A model generated the notes under the pieces. That model saw nothing but the letters and a program-made list of their open reading frames with translations, had not been told where the DNA came from and made no database searches. A program made the position numbers and the translations under genes. A stretch of DNA of 64,000 nucleotides, taken from positions 10,779,879 through 10,843,878 of the forward strand of contig CM066923.1 of the NCBI GenBank assembly GCA_033964015.1, given 5' to 3'. Positions 27,531 through 33,264 of the stretch are shown here, one piece after another (positions within the stretch are counted from its first letter, which is position 1; each line of letters starts with the position of its first letter). This DNA is from Scolanthus callimorphus. Lineage: Eukaryota; Cnidaria; Anthozoa; Actiniaria; Edwardsiidae.

Positions 27531-30500
27531 AAGATAGATGCTAAACTTGCAAAATTTTCATTGTTGGACTACGGTAAATCTCCGTGATTAGCTAGCCTGC
27601 GAACATCCGATACACGCGAGCTTAACCTTTAGGGTTAGTTAAGCTCGCGTGTACCGGATGCTTACAGGCTATGATTAGCTTCTTCGATTGGAAGTCCACT
27701 CTGGTGGCAGAATCACAAGATGTACGCTTGAATATGCCTATGAGCGATTCAACGAACCGTTTCATATACATATTTCCTTTTTATTCCATCTCAAATGTGC
27801 AATTTAATTAACAATATTTTATTTGCTCCATTTTTGTTATGACATTTTTTTGCATATTATTATATATTTATCCTTATTAATTTATCCTTTAGTGTTGATA
27901 AAAGTAGAGGGTGATGACGACGGTGAGTCCTATGCAATTGAATCAATGTTACAAACTAGCCTGCTCGCTGGAAATGGAGCGTTGTTTTTTCATGGCGAAA
28001 AACCCGGGAGGTATACGGGTATGTGTCGCCCGATAGTGTGGGGTGGGGTATTAAGTTTAAGGTCAATAAAACTGAGTTAGTATGCTTTATACGGAGAGTG
28101 TCACAAATTGCATACATGCACAAATTGGTCGATCAAGTCGCGCGTAGTAGCGCAAATTCGGCTAACAATGTGGGCTGTATATGTTTTTCAAATGGTCGGG
28201 TCTGGGCTAGGGTGCCATATCTTGCAAATGTAGGTCTGGGATAGGGCAGCGCTTTGAGGTCGAGGCGGAACACCCCCTTACCCTTATTCTGGTTTGGCCC
28301 CAGCCTTATATTTACCGATGTAACCTCCTGTTACGTTACGCTATGGCCGTTACGCTAGGAAACCATGTTGCTTTTCGCGGCATTCTTTATTGTATGTGGT
28401 TTCTTTTTAGTGAACTCCAACAAATTAGAGGCCAGATCGCCTCGTTCTACCAAACGCAAATCTATCGTCAAGTGCTCTGCAGGTAGTGTGAATAAACCAC
28501 GTACAGAAAAGATGATTTTTTGGGTGGCAACAAGATGTAAACGCCGTTAATAGCCGATTTGGTCTATTGATATGTGTATGAATCCATTCATCCACCTAGG
28601 CACCCATCTGTACACCACTTTCACAATTTAGTTTTTCCGGTCAAAAACTTGCTGCTCAAGTCAAGTCATCAAAATACACAGTTTCAGAAAATTTAGTATA
28701 ATTTCGTTAAATTTTGACGGAATGATTAGGACCTCACAAATACAGAGTTTTGTATGGTTTTTTTGCTGAAGCCTTTCTGTCCTCGTTTTGGTGTATTTTG
28801 AGAACTTCAGATGTTTATATCTCTTCCAAGAATTGCTGTTTTCAACTCAACTCCACAAATGCTTTGAAAGTCATCAGGCGCTATAACTTTTAATAATTCT
28901 CATGCCAAAATTTCAAATTGCATAAACGTTTGAATGCCTCATGTAAATGAGCGGCGGCCATTGTGAAAGTGGTGTATAGATCCATCTAACGCACTCAACC
29001 AAGGGCATTACGACTTGTGCTAGTAAAAGTGAGTGATAACCGAAGTCCCAATGCCCTTTCAAACCTCTCATTCTATCATCCATTCCATTTATTCGCTCGT
29101 TAGTTTCGCGTTTGTTTACCCTGTCGGCTGTTTCGCTCGTTCGCTTCATCCATGTGTTTTATGCGTCTATTTACAGAGAGAAGGAAAAGCTCCGATATTC
29201 TTCCATCTGAGAGGTACGTTTAAGAAAGTTTGTCGCTAGAGTGTGACTACTACAATGATCAATGATGATCAAGTTTTTGAACAATAGATGCCATGCAAAT
29301 CTTCCCTTTTCATCAAAAAGCGCACGATTATTTACTTGAAATACATAAATATATATAAGAAAAGTTTGGAATAAATTTCTACACCAAAACGTATCAAAAA
29401 TCTTGTAAAATGGTCAATGTTTGTAAAATTCGTTGAAGATTTTGTTTGGGTGGCCTTCTCTCCGCGCTGTGGTCCGGGTTCGACTTCAGGCCGGGGCAGA
29501 GGACATTTTCTTTGTGTTGTAGTTGTAGCCGACACTGGTTCATATTGTCCTATTGTGTTTCACGCCTTCACGCCTTTCGGATGACTATGCCCCAGCTGCG
29601 CCGTTGTGCATTCAGCCTACGACATTTACATTTACTTGCATGCAACATACTTAATTTCCGAAGCGACCAAACGCAAGTAATCAACAATGGTTTCATTTCA
29701 GAACACCTGTGTTGGCGACTTCTTCCGCTATAAAAGACCGTCAACCCGCACCGCTTCCAGGTGCGGCCAGAACATCGCAGCCTACCGCGGTCACTTCGAC
29801 CAGACTACCGCAAGCAACACCTGCTGTTACCGCGACCAAGCAACCGCATACAACAACTGCAATTACTTCAACTAAAACATCGACTGCGGAAAAATCTTCG
29901 AATTCATCAGCTGGGGAGGTCAGTACTGATGTTATGTTTGAATAAGAGCCTCCATCGCCTGTTGAAAGGCGTCCGAAACACAGGGAGCCCATCAACTGGA
30001 GCCTCCATCGCCTATTGGTGGGCCTCCGAAGCACAGGGAGCCCATCAACTGGAGCCTCCATCACCTATTGGTGGGCGTCCGAAGCACAGGGAGCCCATCA
30101 ACAGGAGCCTCCATCGCCTATTGGAGGGCGTCCGAAGCACAGGGAGCCCATCAACTGGAGCCTCCATCGCCTATTGGAGGGCGTCCGAAGCACATAACAG
30201 GAGTAAATGACTCTATTTTTAGATCGTAGATTTTGAATCCCGTGAGAATTCTTGTCAAAAGAAAGATAGCTGAAATCAGCGTAACCATTCACTGCACACG
30301 TTGAACCCAACATACCTAATTCAAATCAAAGAGCTCTGTGAGCAAACTCGTTCAGAGGACGTTCAAATGTTGTTTTAAAATTTGAAGCCTTGGCTAGTCG
30401 GCAAGCCTTGGTATCCCTGTGGTAGCTTAGGTCTCGAAGTCGAGAAGGTTATTAACGAAATACGGCGGAAAACGTCACATTTCAGTGCGATCGAATTCGT

Positions 30501-33264
30501 ATATCCACCTAAGCTAATACAAATACCTTAGTTTTATCGGTTGGTGAGGAATTCTGGTTCAGAAGTTTGACTTTAAGATCAGTTTGGCCGTTTTCTCCCG
30601 CCAAGATGGCGTCCATTTTCGTAGATCTGTCGACTTCCGCCAACGTATCGGGCGGTAGTTCGTAGTTTGCCGAAGTTCATCGGATTGAGATCGGACCACA
30701 CTGGAGCCACGAGTCCATGACTGAGTGTCACCGGCCCTCATCACAACAACTTGTTCACGTTTTGAAAGGTTGCTTTGGGAATTGGTGTCTTTGAATCCCA
30801 TTGTTTGGTGTCACTCAAGCAAAGAATTGTATTGTTCTTCGCGCTTCAACGGCCAAAGGCAAAAGCAACTTCATTGAATTAGGTGTATACTCACTCTGAA
30901 AGTACCAATCTCCTATTTACATTAAAAAACACACAACCTAAAAATATGCTCTTTCATTCCTGTACGTGTGGCTAGACCTAGTGGAGTAGATGGAGGCTCT
31001 GGTTTGAAACATTTATCATTTGAAAACGGGACACGGAGAAGATGCCATGAAACACGATGTTTTGATTTCGTATGAAATAACAGGTTGCTATTGATTGAAA
31101 TTGACTTCTCTGTTGTCTTTCTTCTGATTTAGAAAAGCCAAGCAAAAGCCGCGACTCGTCCACCACCATTACCAGCAAAGGTAAGGTATTTTACCATTAT
31201 CCTAGCCTGAAGTCGAGTCTGCTGTTGACCAATGTATTGTTTGGTCAACTGTAGCCTCGACTGCAGGCTAGAATTTAAATCTCAATAAACCGAGGAACTG
31301 TGAAAAGGACTATTGTCCATTTTTCCTCACTCAACCCAGTGCACGAATGTATGTGCAGAACTAGCAAAAGTATCCACCTCAGGAATCATCACATGATCTG
31401 AATTGGGTGGCAACAAGATGTAAACACCGTTATCCGATTTGGTCTATTAGAGTAAATATGAAAATAAAGTGCATACTTCACAGTTTTGTGAAAGTGCTGC
31501 TCTGTGTCGCAGTGTGCTAGTGTACCTGTGTGCTGTGCGAAAGTTACTGGCGTTAAACCCAGACCAACCAACCGTATCGACTTTTCTCCGCTCCGAGTTG
31601 CTTGCTTATATAATTGAATTCCCTTAATCAGGAGCTCTGACGGAGAAATGGGGCAAAATGAACTACCTTTACCTTTTTTTCTTCGTTCGTACTACAATAG
31701 CCGTATTAGCTGTATTCACACTAGAGACGAGTTTCCCGTCTGAGGCGAGTTTCTCGCCTTCAATATGGTTCCCTGTTCTTCTGTGATCACGTGAAAACAA
31801 TTTTTTTGAAGGAGAAAGTTTAGACAGATAACAAGCAAGTGTTTCTGAGCAGAATTGACATAAAGCAGGAACTTTTTCTGACGAGAAACTCGTCTCAGAC
31901 GAGTTTTCCGTCACTAGTGTGAATAGCTGTATTCACACTAGAGACGAGTTTCTCGCCCGGGGGGGGACTCCCAATATTTTAGACGGGGGTGCTCGTCGGG
32001 AATATTGATTTTGACCCTAAGGATAGCAAAATGGGTGTGGCCAACAGCAAATATACCCCTAAAAGAAAGCAAATTTGGCGTGGCGAACACCGAATTTACC
32101 CCTAAAAGATAGCTAATTTAGCAGGTCAAAACAAATAAAAGCAAATTTTAGGTCTTTAAAGGTTTTCATCCAAGTTTCCTTTGTAAATATCGGTTCTGGC
32201 ATCCGTACCAATATATTTCTGGGCAAGGATTGGCCTGAGACTCCCCTAAGAGATAGGGCTGATTTTAAACACCCCTAAGAGATAGCACGTCTGTCAATTT
32301 TATACCCTAAGGGATAGGACGAGCACCCCCGTCTGAAAATATGGGGAGTCCCCCCCCCCCCCGGGGTTTCTCGCTTTGAATATGGTTCCCTGTTCTTCTG
32401 TGATCACGTGAAAACAACTTTTTTGAAGAAGAAAGTTTAAACAGATAACAAGCAAGTGTTTCTGAGCAGAATTGACATAAAGCAGGAACTTTTTCTGACG
32501 AGAAACTCGTCTCAGACGAGTTTTCCGTCACTATTGTGAATACGGCTATTCACGCTAGAGACGGAAAACTCGTCTGAAACGAGACGAGTTTTTCGTCCGG
32601 ACGGATAGCTCGTCTTAGTGTGAAATCGGGACGAGACGGATTTTTGACGGGAAATCTTAGTGTGAAACCGGGACAAGACGGATTTTTGACGGGAAATCAT
32701 CTGAATTCATATCAGACGGAAAACTCGTCAGACGAAGAAACCGGTCATGACGAGTTTTCCGTCCTCTAGTGTGAATACGGCTTAAGTTTACAGTCTCATA
32801 AGCCACGCAACTTAATAGCTTTGTACACACTAGAGACGGAAAACTCGTCTGAGACGAGTTTCTCGCCTTTAATATGGTTCCCTGTTCTTCTGTGATCACG
32901 CGAAAACATTTTTTTAAGAAAGTTTAGACAGATAACAAGCAAGTGTTTAGAAGTGAGTAGAATTGACATAAGACAGGAACTTTTTCTGACGAGAAACTCG
33001 TCTCAGACGAGTTTCCGTCTCTAGTGTGAATACAGCTATTTTGTGGTGACGAAAGATTTGTTTGAACGGCAGCGTTTCAAGCCCAAGAGCGTCGAGGAGT
33101 TGTTGAAGAGAGTCGGTTACGCGCAATATCTAGACGTGCTACTCGAGAATGGTTATGATGAGATGAACTTTCTGAGGGAGATATCTGTAGATGACCTCGA
33201 AAATACTCGTGTACCAACACGTGAGCGCGTCCAGGTTGGTAACATACTAAATATTGCGGCATAG
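264..33264 (+). CDS. INPPL1-like: SHIP-type phosphatidylinositol 5-phosphatase (34 exons)
   Basis: The gene encodes a signalling enzyme expected to remove the 5-phosphate of PtdIns(3,4,5)P3 at the plasma membrane. Exons read here, all with GT-AG borders and matching phases except where noted: 264-395, 902-964, 2983-3118, 3416-3536, 4398-4538, 5173-5254, 5676-5705, 6511-6585, 7831-7920, 8378-8438, 8941-9009, 9499-9593, 9978-10080, 11067-11182, 11633-11713, 12763-12880, 13774-13870, 18753-18885, 18993-19092, 20804-20889, 21576-21657, 23023-23112, 23337-23401, 24227-24284, 24941-25055, 25187-25274, 25608-25704, 26053-26114, 27893-27922, 28411-28482, 29177-29213, 29702-29918, 31133-31180, 33025-33264. 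That is about 1,075 codons against roughly 1,260 in human SHIP2. Domain order is SH2, linker, catalytic core, C2-like, Pro/Thr-rich tail, SAM. The SAM domain favours SHIP2 over SHIP1, but an invertebrate gene may predate that split. No NPxY motif is visible in the tail. Breaks: two frame changes in exon 1 and one phase mismatch at 25055/25187. A 5' UTR exon upstream is possible because ATG 264 follows an acceptor-like CAG. Confidence 0.93.
1000..1845. repeat. Foldback element with GGTCCATGGACC arrays
   Basis: Two arms of about 200 bp (roughly 1000-1200 and 1635-1845) are reverse complements. Each outer end has the TTTCCACAAAACACTGACC sequence, then three copies of the 12-bp palindrome GGTCCATGGACC, or near copies, in a GC-rich block. 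The inner parts contain a matching TTTTTCGAAAAA block and a CAAAATTTGTATTG block. A poly-C run (about 1313-1335) and a GGGCCGTAGC motif sit between the arms. This looks like a non-autonomous DNA transposon carrying a nested insertion. It starts 36 bp after SHIP exon 2. Confidence 0.8.
2540..2895. repeat. TCCTGGAAAA-rich repeat
   Basis: Many copies of a TCCTGGAAAA-type motif occur at about 2545-2630 and again at 2838-2893, around a poly-T/poly-G stretch (2804-2822). Intronic; probably a degenerate dispersed element. No coding content. Confidence 0.5.
3416..9593 (+). CDS. SHIP gene, acidic linker and PH-like region, exons 4-12
   Basis: Nine small exons join SH2 to the catalytic core. Exon 4 (3416-3536) is very acidic (DDEEEEDEDIEEADE), as expected of the SHIP linker; its donor is GTAAGT at 3537, since extending it reaches a stop. 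Exons 5-9 (4398-7920) are mainly helical and align weakly with the coiled region preceding the PH-related domain in mammals. Exons 10-12 (8378-9593) encode a short stretch containing SFLKSQSDVLDD and LLIKLEGKP. Exons 5676-5705 (10 codons) and 8378-8438 are very short and easily missed by gene finders. Exon reading rests on splice signals, phase and position; sequence similarity is low, so individual borders are less certain than in the catalytic core. Confidence 0.75.
3894..4112. repeat. MITE, ACCCAGAG family, copy 1
   Basis: A roughly 220-bp element with inverted ends TACCCAGAG and CTCTGGGTAC-like. Its body contains the GAGGCTCTGGTGACAGCCA and ACAGAGCCGTTGAGAGAAA blocks shared with copies at 26983 and 35658. 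It is inserted in a dispersed repeat (about 3740-4245) that also occurs at 19190-19440 without the insert, so the nesting order is clear. Confidence 0.75.
7144..7310. repeat. Inverted repeat with TTTCTGCAGAAA ends
   Basis: The outer sequences GGAATTTCTGCAGAAAC and GTTTCTGCAGAAATTCC are reverse complements. Inside, several CCCATGG/CCATGGG palindromes recur in fairly regular spacing. Intronic foldback element without coding potential. Confidence 0.65.
7383..7760. repeat. Foldback with GGGTGCTTTC ends
   Basis: The left arm (from 7383, GGGTGCTTTCTATTTACC) pairs with GGTAAATCGAAAGCACCC ending near 7632, and a further related arm ends at about 7752. Internal ATTCGA/CCGGTAT blocks also pair. Likely one MITE that has been partly duplicated. 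Confidence 0.55.
8555..8925. repeat. TTGGTCGGACAT repeat element
   Basis: The motif TTGGTCGGACAT or close variants occurs at least four times at the two ends of this intronic block (8572-8630 and 8838-8895). Nothing coding was recognised between them. Confidence 0.5.
9640..9840. repeat. TTTAGTCGCC dispersed element
   Basis: Shares the TTGGCGACTAATT, CACATAAACGTGGATC and GGGTGCCATTTGGCGACAA blocks with 56950-57080. Related TTTAGTCGCC fragments occur near 25850-25950 and 2090-2250. A dispersed intronic repeat family. Confidence 0.6.
9978..23112 (+). CDS. SHIP gene, inositol 5-phosphatase catalytic domain, exons 13-22
   Basis: Ten exons encode the Mg2+-dependent 5-phosphatase core. Hallmarks in order are FVGTWNMG (end of exon 9978-10080), HDIYAIGTQ|E across the 11182/11633 junction, HVQQSSVKTG, GNKGAVG and FINCHLAA (13774-13870), the RRNQNY and FWFGDLNYR motifs (18753-18885), LPTYR (20804-20889), VPSWCDRVLW (21576-21657) and RTSDHWPVF (23023-23112). 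The catalytic His, Asp and Asn residues expected in GDLNYR, WCDR and SDHxPV are all present, so the enzyme is predicted to be active. No frame break occurs in these ten exons. The exon order and content follow human SHIP2 almost one-to-one. The large intron 13871-18752 hosts another gene. Confidence 0.95.
10612..10856. repeat. MITE with TTAAAGGGGCACTCGCACG ends, copy 1
   Basis: Terminal inverted repeats TTAAAGGGGCACTCGCACG and its complement bound a 245-bp element with a conserved interior (GAACAACCAAAATAACAGT; GATTGCGATTTGAATTATT). A second copy in the opposite orientation is at 36361-36600. Confidence 0.85.
11216..11390. repeat. Foldback with AGATTTCGTATGAC ends
   Basis: The left end (GAGCAGATTTCGTATGACTG) pairs with GTCATACGAAATCTC near 11386. 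The interior is rich in GTGCCGCG/CGCGGCAC blocks. The same ends bound the much larger element at 26203-26745 and related foldbacks at 13172, 38032 and 57473. Confidence 0.7.
11831..12224. repeat. Palindromic element with ATGGCCGCC ends
   Basis: Arms from AATAGACCTTTTTCCAAAAT (11831) and its complement ending at 12224 bound a palindrome. Its centre (about 12000-12060) is itself a near-perfect hairpin of TTTGTATGACTGGGGGTATG. Intronic foldback element. Confidence 0.75.
13005..13108. repeat. TTG/CTG trinucleotide tract
   Basis: An imperfect (TTG/CTG)n microsatellite of about 100 bp, with TTGACGCTG interruptions, in a SHIP intron. No exon signals suggest that it is coding. Confidence 0.85.
13172..13437. 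repeat. Foldback with GAGCGGTTTTCACATGA ends
   Basis: AGAGCGGTTTTCACATGA at the left pairs with TCATATGAAAACCGCAC at the right. The interior has pairing GAGTAATT and CAATCA blocks. Belongs to the same superfamily as the elements at 11216, 26203, 38032 and 57473. Confidence 0.65.
14091..14235. repeat. Inverted repeat with GCGGTACTGGGTG arms
   Basis: GCCTGCTTGCAGGCGGTACT at about 14106 pairs perfectly with AGTACCGCCTGCAAGCAGGC ending near 14230, with a GC-rich loop. Short intronic foldback. Confidence 0.8.
14599..14872. repeat. MITE with ATTTGACTAAA / AACAATTATTCCTC ends, copy 1
   Basis: Contains AACAATTATTCCTCGAGCCC, a GGCTATAACTTATAGCC palindrome and the end block CACTAGTGTGATTTGACTA. The full set recurs in opposite orientation at 27228-27530. 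Confidence 0.85.
15098..15325. repeat. Poly-C-containing inverted repeat (TGTTTCCAAAAAA ends)
   Basis: TGTGTTTCCAAAAAAATATC at the left pairs with GATATTTTTTGGAAACACA at the right. Inside are three C runs of 12-18 bases, each followed by ACCCCTCTGGAATTT or similar. Related shorter copies are at 44008-44140 and 57078-57145. It lies just downstream of the nested GPCR's stop. Confidence 0.8.
15468..16490 (-). CDS. Class A (rhodopsin-like) GPCR, single exon, orphan
   Basis: This intact 340-residue ORF has seven predicted membrane helices: about 31-54, 66-89, 108-133, 151-171, 191-222, 247-270 and 286-310. Class A landmarks are visible: N47 in helix 1, LACSD with D75 in helix 2, C108 at the top of helix 3 pairing with C172 or C183 in loop 2, the ERY variant of DRY at 132-134, W160 in helix 4, a helix-6 proline (P262, FLIPRF in place of CWxP) and SPVVY at 304-308 in place of NPxxY. 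The tail is short and basic. The overall look is closest to peptide or amine receptors, but the ligand cannot be named. It is intronless and lies antisense within a SHIP intron, as is common for expanded cnidarian GPCR families. Confidence 0.9.
   Translation of the reverse strand: MSLASFGSVITEHKNCTPKHDFINTDAERYAKITIISIVALLCLCFNSLVVYLVYRNINLRKGIYILFANLACSDMFIVFPRAAKILGDLTTRNPEWKLDGATGNATCKLYSWVFAAAPLVSLMTLACISYERYRAMARPTSIYTPITRHGLFLAIGLSWLTPGLISLYFPCTVSIQDDTNICGFTKHPTTLLLYLIFLTLCIVTIFVIFLCLNIKVLLALHKSTRGSTLSSINSLSRQARTHSATKLILAVIILIVLFLIPRFVVYILQGLTISSKINIFPCTNLNNFYFALDVLFCLGCTLSPVVYIVFLRDISGALRSCFVRSRDEERLRLLRSEEQ
17380..17660. repeat. CCCTAAGAGATAGC element, copy in SHIP intron
   Basis: A degenerate element built of CCCTAAAAGATA-like motifs, with GGGTGCTCGT at one end and ACGAGCACCCC plus ATGGGGAGTCCC at the other. 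Related copies occur at 4556-4800, 18165-18560, 31960-32360, 34128-34640, 48600-48985, 58540-58925 and 59690-59890. This is the most abundant repeat family in the window and often carries long C or G runs. Confidence 0.7.
17713..18130 (-). mobile_element. LINE remnant, reverse transcriptase C terminus and 3' end
   Basis: On the minus strand the last 83 codons of a non-LTR reverse transcriptase are open (18126-17875), with SYSDALGATGLVSLNDRR, HKLHNLLP and TARFQTSFIIHN. This pattern is typical of the C-terminal tail of CR1/L2-like LINEs. It is followed by a 3' UTR ending in a TAAAGCTATCTTTCTATCT tail. The copy is 5'-truncated, as usual for LINE insertions. Confidence 0.75.
19863..20297. repeat. 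Element bounded by AGGGCCGTAGCTAG and CTAGCTACGGCC
   Basis: The ends are inverted (AGGGCCGTAGCTAGC at 19863; TTTCTAGCTACGGCCTT near 20280). A long C run (about 19900-19917) follows the left end. A SINE-like block (CGTGGTTCTTTAACGTCC) lies inside near 20120-20220. Similar GGGCCGTAGC and GGGCATAGCCAGGAATT ends with C/G runs occur at 1274 and 44418-44600. Confidence 0.7.
20471..20760. repeat. Foldback with GTGTACACCTATTTCAGAAA ends
   Basis: CACCTATTTCAGAAAAG at the left and CTTTTCTGAAATAGGTG at the right are perfect complements; CGTCACAACTGT and ACAGTTGTGACG also pair inside. It ends about 45 bp before SHIP exon 20 (20804). Confidence 0.75.
21800..22245. repeat. Nested foldback with CACTATAG ends
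   Basis: A perfect or near-perfect inverted repeat of about 80 bp (21815-21895 with 21945-22017; includes CAATGCTGTAGCGCTGAGCC) sits beside a second pair of arms (TTTGTCACACGGCAGCCAT with its complement near 22133-22152). The high arm identity suggests recent activity or gene conversion. Confidence 0.8.
22250..22470 (+). mobile_element. tRNA-related SINE fragment
   Basis: Contains a B-box-like GGGTTCGACCCCCGG followed by the shared body GGGGCAGAGGACATTTT, CTGGTTCATATTGAGTTG-like and GACGTTAAAGAACCAC. The same body occurs at 29445-29590 (plus) and 55400-55690 (minus). Confidence 0.7.
22513..22757. repeat. MITE with CCCCGTTCACACGAG ends
   Basis: Left end CCCCGTTCATACGAGACC pairs with CTCGTTCGTGTGAACGGGG. 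GGTACCG palindromes and further pairing arms fill the interior. Confidence 0.8.
22793..22978. repeat. MITE with AAGGCCATGTCACACG ends
   Basis: TAAAGGCCATGTCACACG and CGTGTGACATGGCCTTA are perfect terminal inverted repeats. The adjoining GCAATTTTTCTTGCAA blocks also pair. It is about 185 bp and ends 45 bp before SHIP exon 22. Confidence 0.85.
23337..31180 (+). CDS. SHIP gene, C2-like region and Pro/Thr-rich tail, exons 23-33
   Basis: After the catalytic core come exons with NFNSIKAL, KPQFVIEFHSSCLE and LEDQHLLLAIKS followed by GECCISLKSM and HCGEETGNIS, matching the SHIP C2 region. The exon at 24941-25055 ends in phase 2 (CTCTT before GTAAGT), but the next exon (25187) reads in phase 0. One extra G at the donor would restore the frame. 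Downstream, exons at 27893, 28411, 29177, 29702 and 31133 are less conserved. The 217-bp exon 29702-29918 is Thr/Pro/Ala-rich and likely disordered. The exon at 31133-31180 ends in TRPPPLPAK, a candidate SH3 ligand. Mammalian SHIPs have long proline-rich tails here; this one is shorter. The exons at 27893 and 29177 are supported mainly by phase and splice signals. Confidence 0.75.
23655..24160. repeat. Nested MITEs (GTGGCAACAAGATG family with inner element)
   Basis: Outer arms (ATCGGCTAACGGTGTCAACA at 23670; its complement near 24140) belong to a family also seen as solo pieces at 28530-28570 and 31400-31445. Inside (about 23785-24065) lies a second MITE with ends AAGGTCCGTTTACACTTGC and the complement. 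The inner one therefore inserted into the outer one. Confidence 0.8.
26203..26745. repeat. Foldback with GATCTCGTATGACTGTG ends and SINE-like insert
   Basis: The ends TCGTATGACTGTGAAAAGTGC and the complement (TTTTCACAGTCATACGAAATC, to 26743) enclose CGGCACGG/CCGCGATCGCGG blocks. A GACGTTAAAGAACCACGAGG body (26280-26460) is inserted and resembles the block at 20100-20220. Confidence 0.65.
26983..27202. repeat. MITE, ACCCAGAGCTC family, copy 2
   Basis: The best preserved copy. Its ends, CTTACCCAGAGCTCCCCGG and the reverse complement, are near-perfect inverted repeats of about 40 bp. The body matches the copies at 3894 and 35658. It lies in a SHIP intron and is followed at once by another MITE (27228). 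Confidence 0.8.
27228..27530. repeat. MITE with ATTTGACTAAA / AACAATTATTCCTC ends, copy 2
   Basis: Opposite-orientation copy of the element at 14599-14872, with the same TTTAGTCAAATCACA start, palindromic GGCTATAAGTTATAGCC core and GAGGAATAATTGTT end. The GGGCTATTGACTCAGAGCC region is expanded by a short inverted duplication. Confidence 0.85.
27600..27672. repeat. Short palindrome with ACACGCGAGCTTAAC arms
   Basis: ACACGCGAGCTTAAC and GTTAAGCTCGCGTGT pair around a loop of about 14 bases, with flanks that also pair (ACATCCG/CGGATG). A short hairpin in a SHIP intron. Confidence 0.75.
29445..29600 (+). mobile_element. tRNA-related SINE fragment
   Basis: Shares the CCGGGTTCGACTTCAGGCC B-box region and GGGGCAGAGGACATTTTC body with the copy at 22250, then a GTGTTTCACGCCTT... 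block also present (inverted) at 55535-55560. It lies in the intron before SHIP exon 29702. Confidence 0.65.
29946..30197. repeat. Minisatellite, 53-bp unit, about 4.7 copies
   Basis: Units begin GAGCCTCCATCGCCTATTGG at 29946, 29999, 30052, 30105 and 30158, with only a few substitutions. The unit length is not a multiple of three. The array starts 28 bp after the Thr/Pro-rich SHIP exon, with a stop (TAA 29943) between, so it is intronic rather than a coding repeat. Confidence 0.9.
31203..31271. repeat. Short hairpin with TAGCCTG ends
   Basis: TAGCCTGAAGTCGAGTCTGC pairs imperfectly with GCCTCGACTGCAGGCTA around GACCAATGTATTGTTTGGTC, itself a palindrome. It follows SHIP exon 33 by about 20 bp. 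Confidence 0.6.
31706..33035. repeat. Cluster of MITEs with TGTATTCACACTAGAGACG ends
   Basis: One complete element (31706-31930) has ends AGCTGTATTCACACTAG and the complement, plus the inner block TGGTTCCCTGTTCTTCTGTG. A second copy (31924-32545) is split by a CCCTAAGAGATAGC element (31960-32360). A third region (32545-32785) shares the ends but has a GACGGATTTTTGACGGGAAAT interior, matching 63670-63872. A fourth (32820-33035) runs into the SAM exon. Much of the interior consists of inverted GAGACGAGTTT/AAACTCGTCTC blocks. Confidence 0.85.
33025..33264 (+). CDS. SHIP gene, terminal exon with SAM domain
   Basis: The last coding exon encodes a SAM domain of about 65 residues: a helix with SVEELLKRVGYAQYLDVLL, then NGYDEMNFLREISVDDLE and a C-terminal helix ending NILNIAA before TAG at 33262. 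Its place at the C terminus matches SHIP2, whose SAM domain binds other SAM proteins. The only acceptor that joins the preceding phase-0 exon in frame is CTCTAG ending at 33024. That AG and the first exon bases (TGTGAATACAGCT) belong to the terminal inverted repeat of a MITE, so the first five or six codons look transposon-derived. No AATAAA signal is obvious directly downstream. Confidence 0.85.
   Translation, partial: CEYSYFVVTKDLFERQRFKPKSVEELLKRVGYAQYLDVLLENGYDEMNFLREISVDDLENTRVPTRERVQVGNILNIAA

Noticed and set aside
29741..30210. Open frames over the minisatellite that repeat GSPSTGASI-type peptides
   Set aside because: They arise from the 53-bp repeat plus the adjacent exon read out of frame. 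The splice donor at 29919 and the stop after it argue against coding use.
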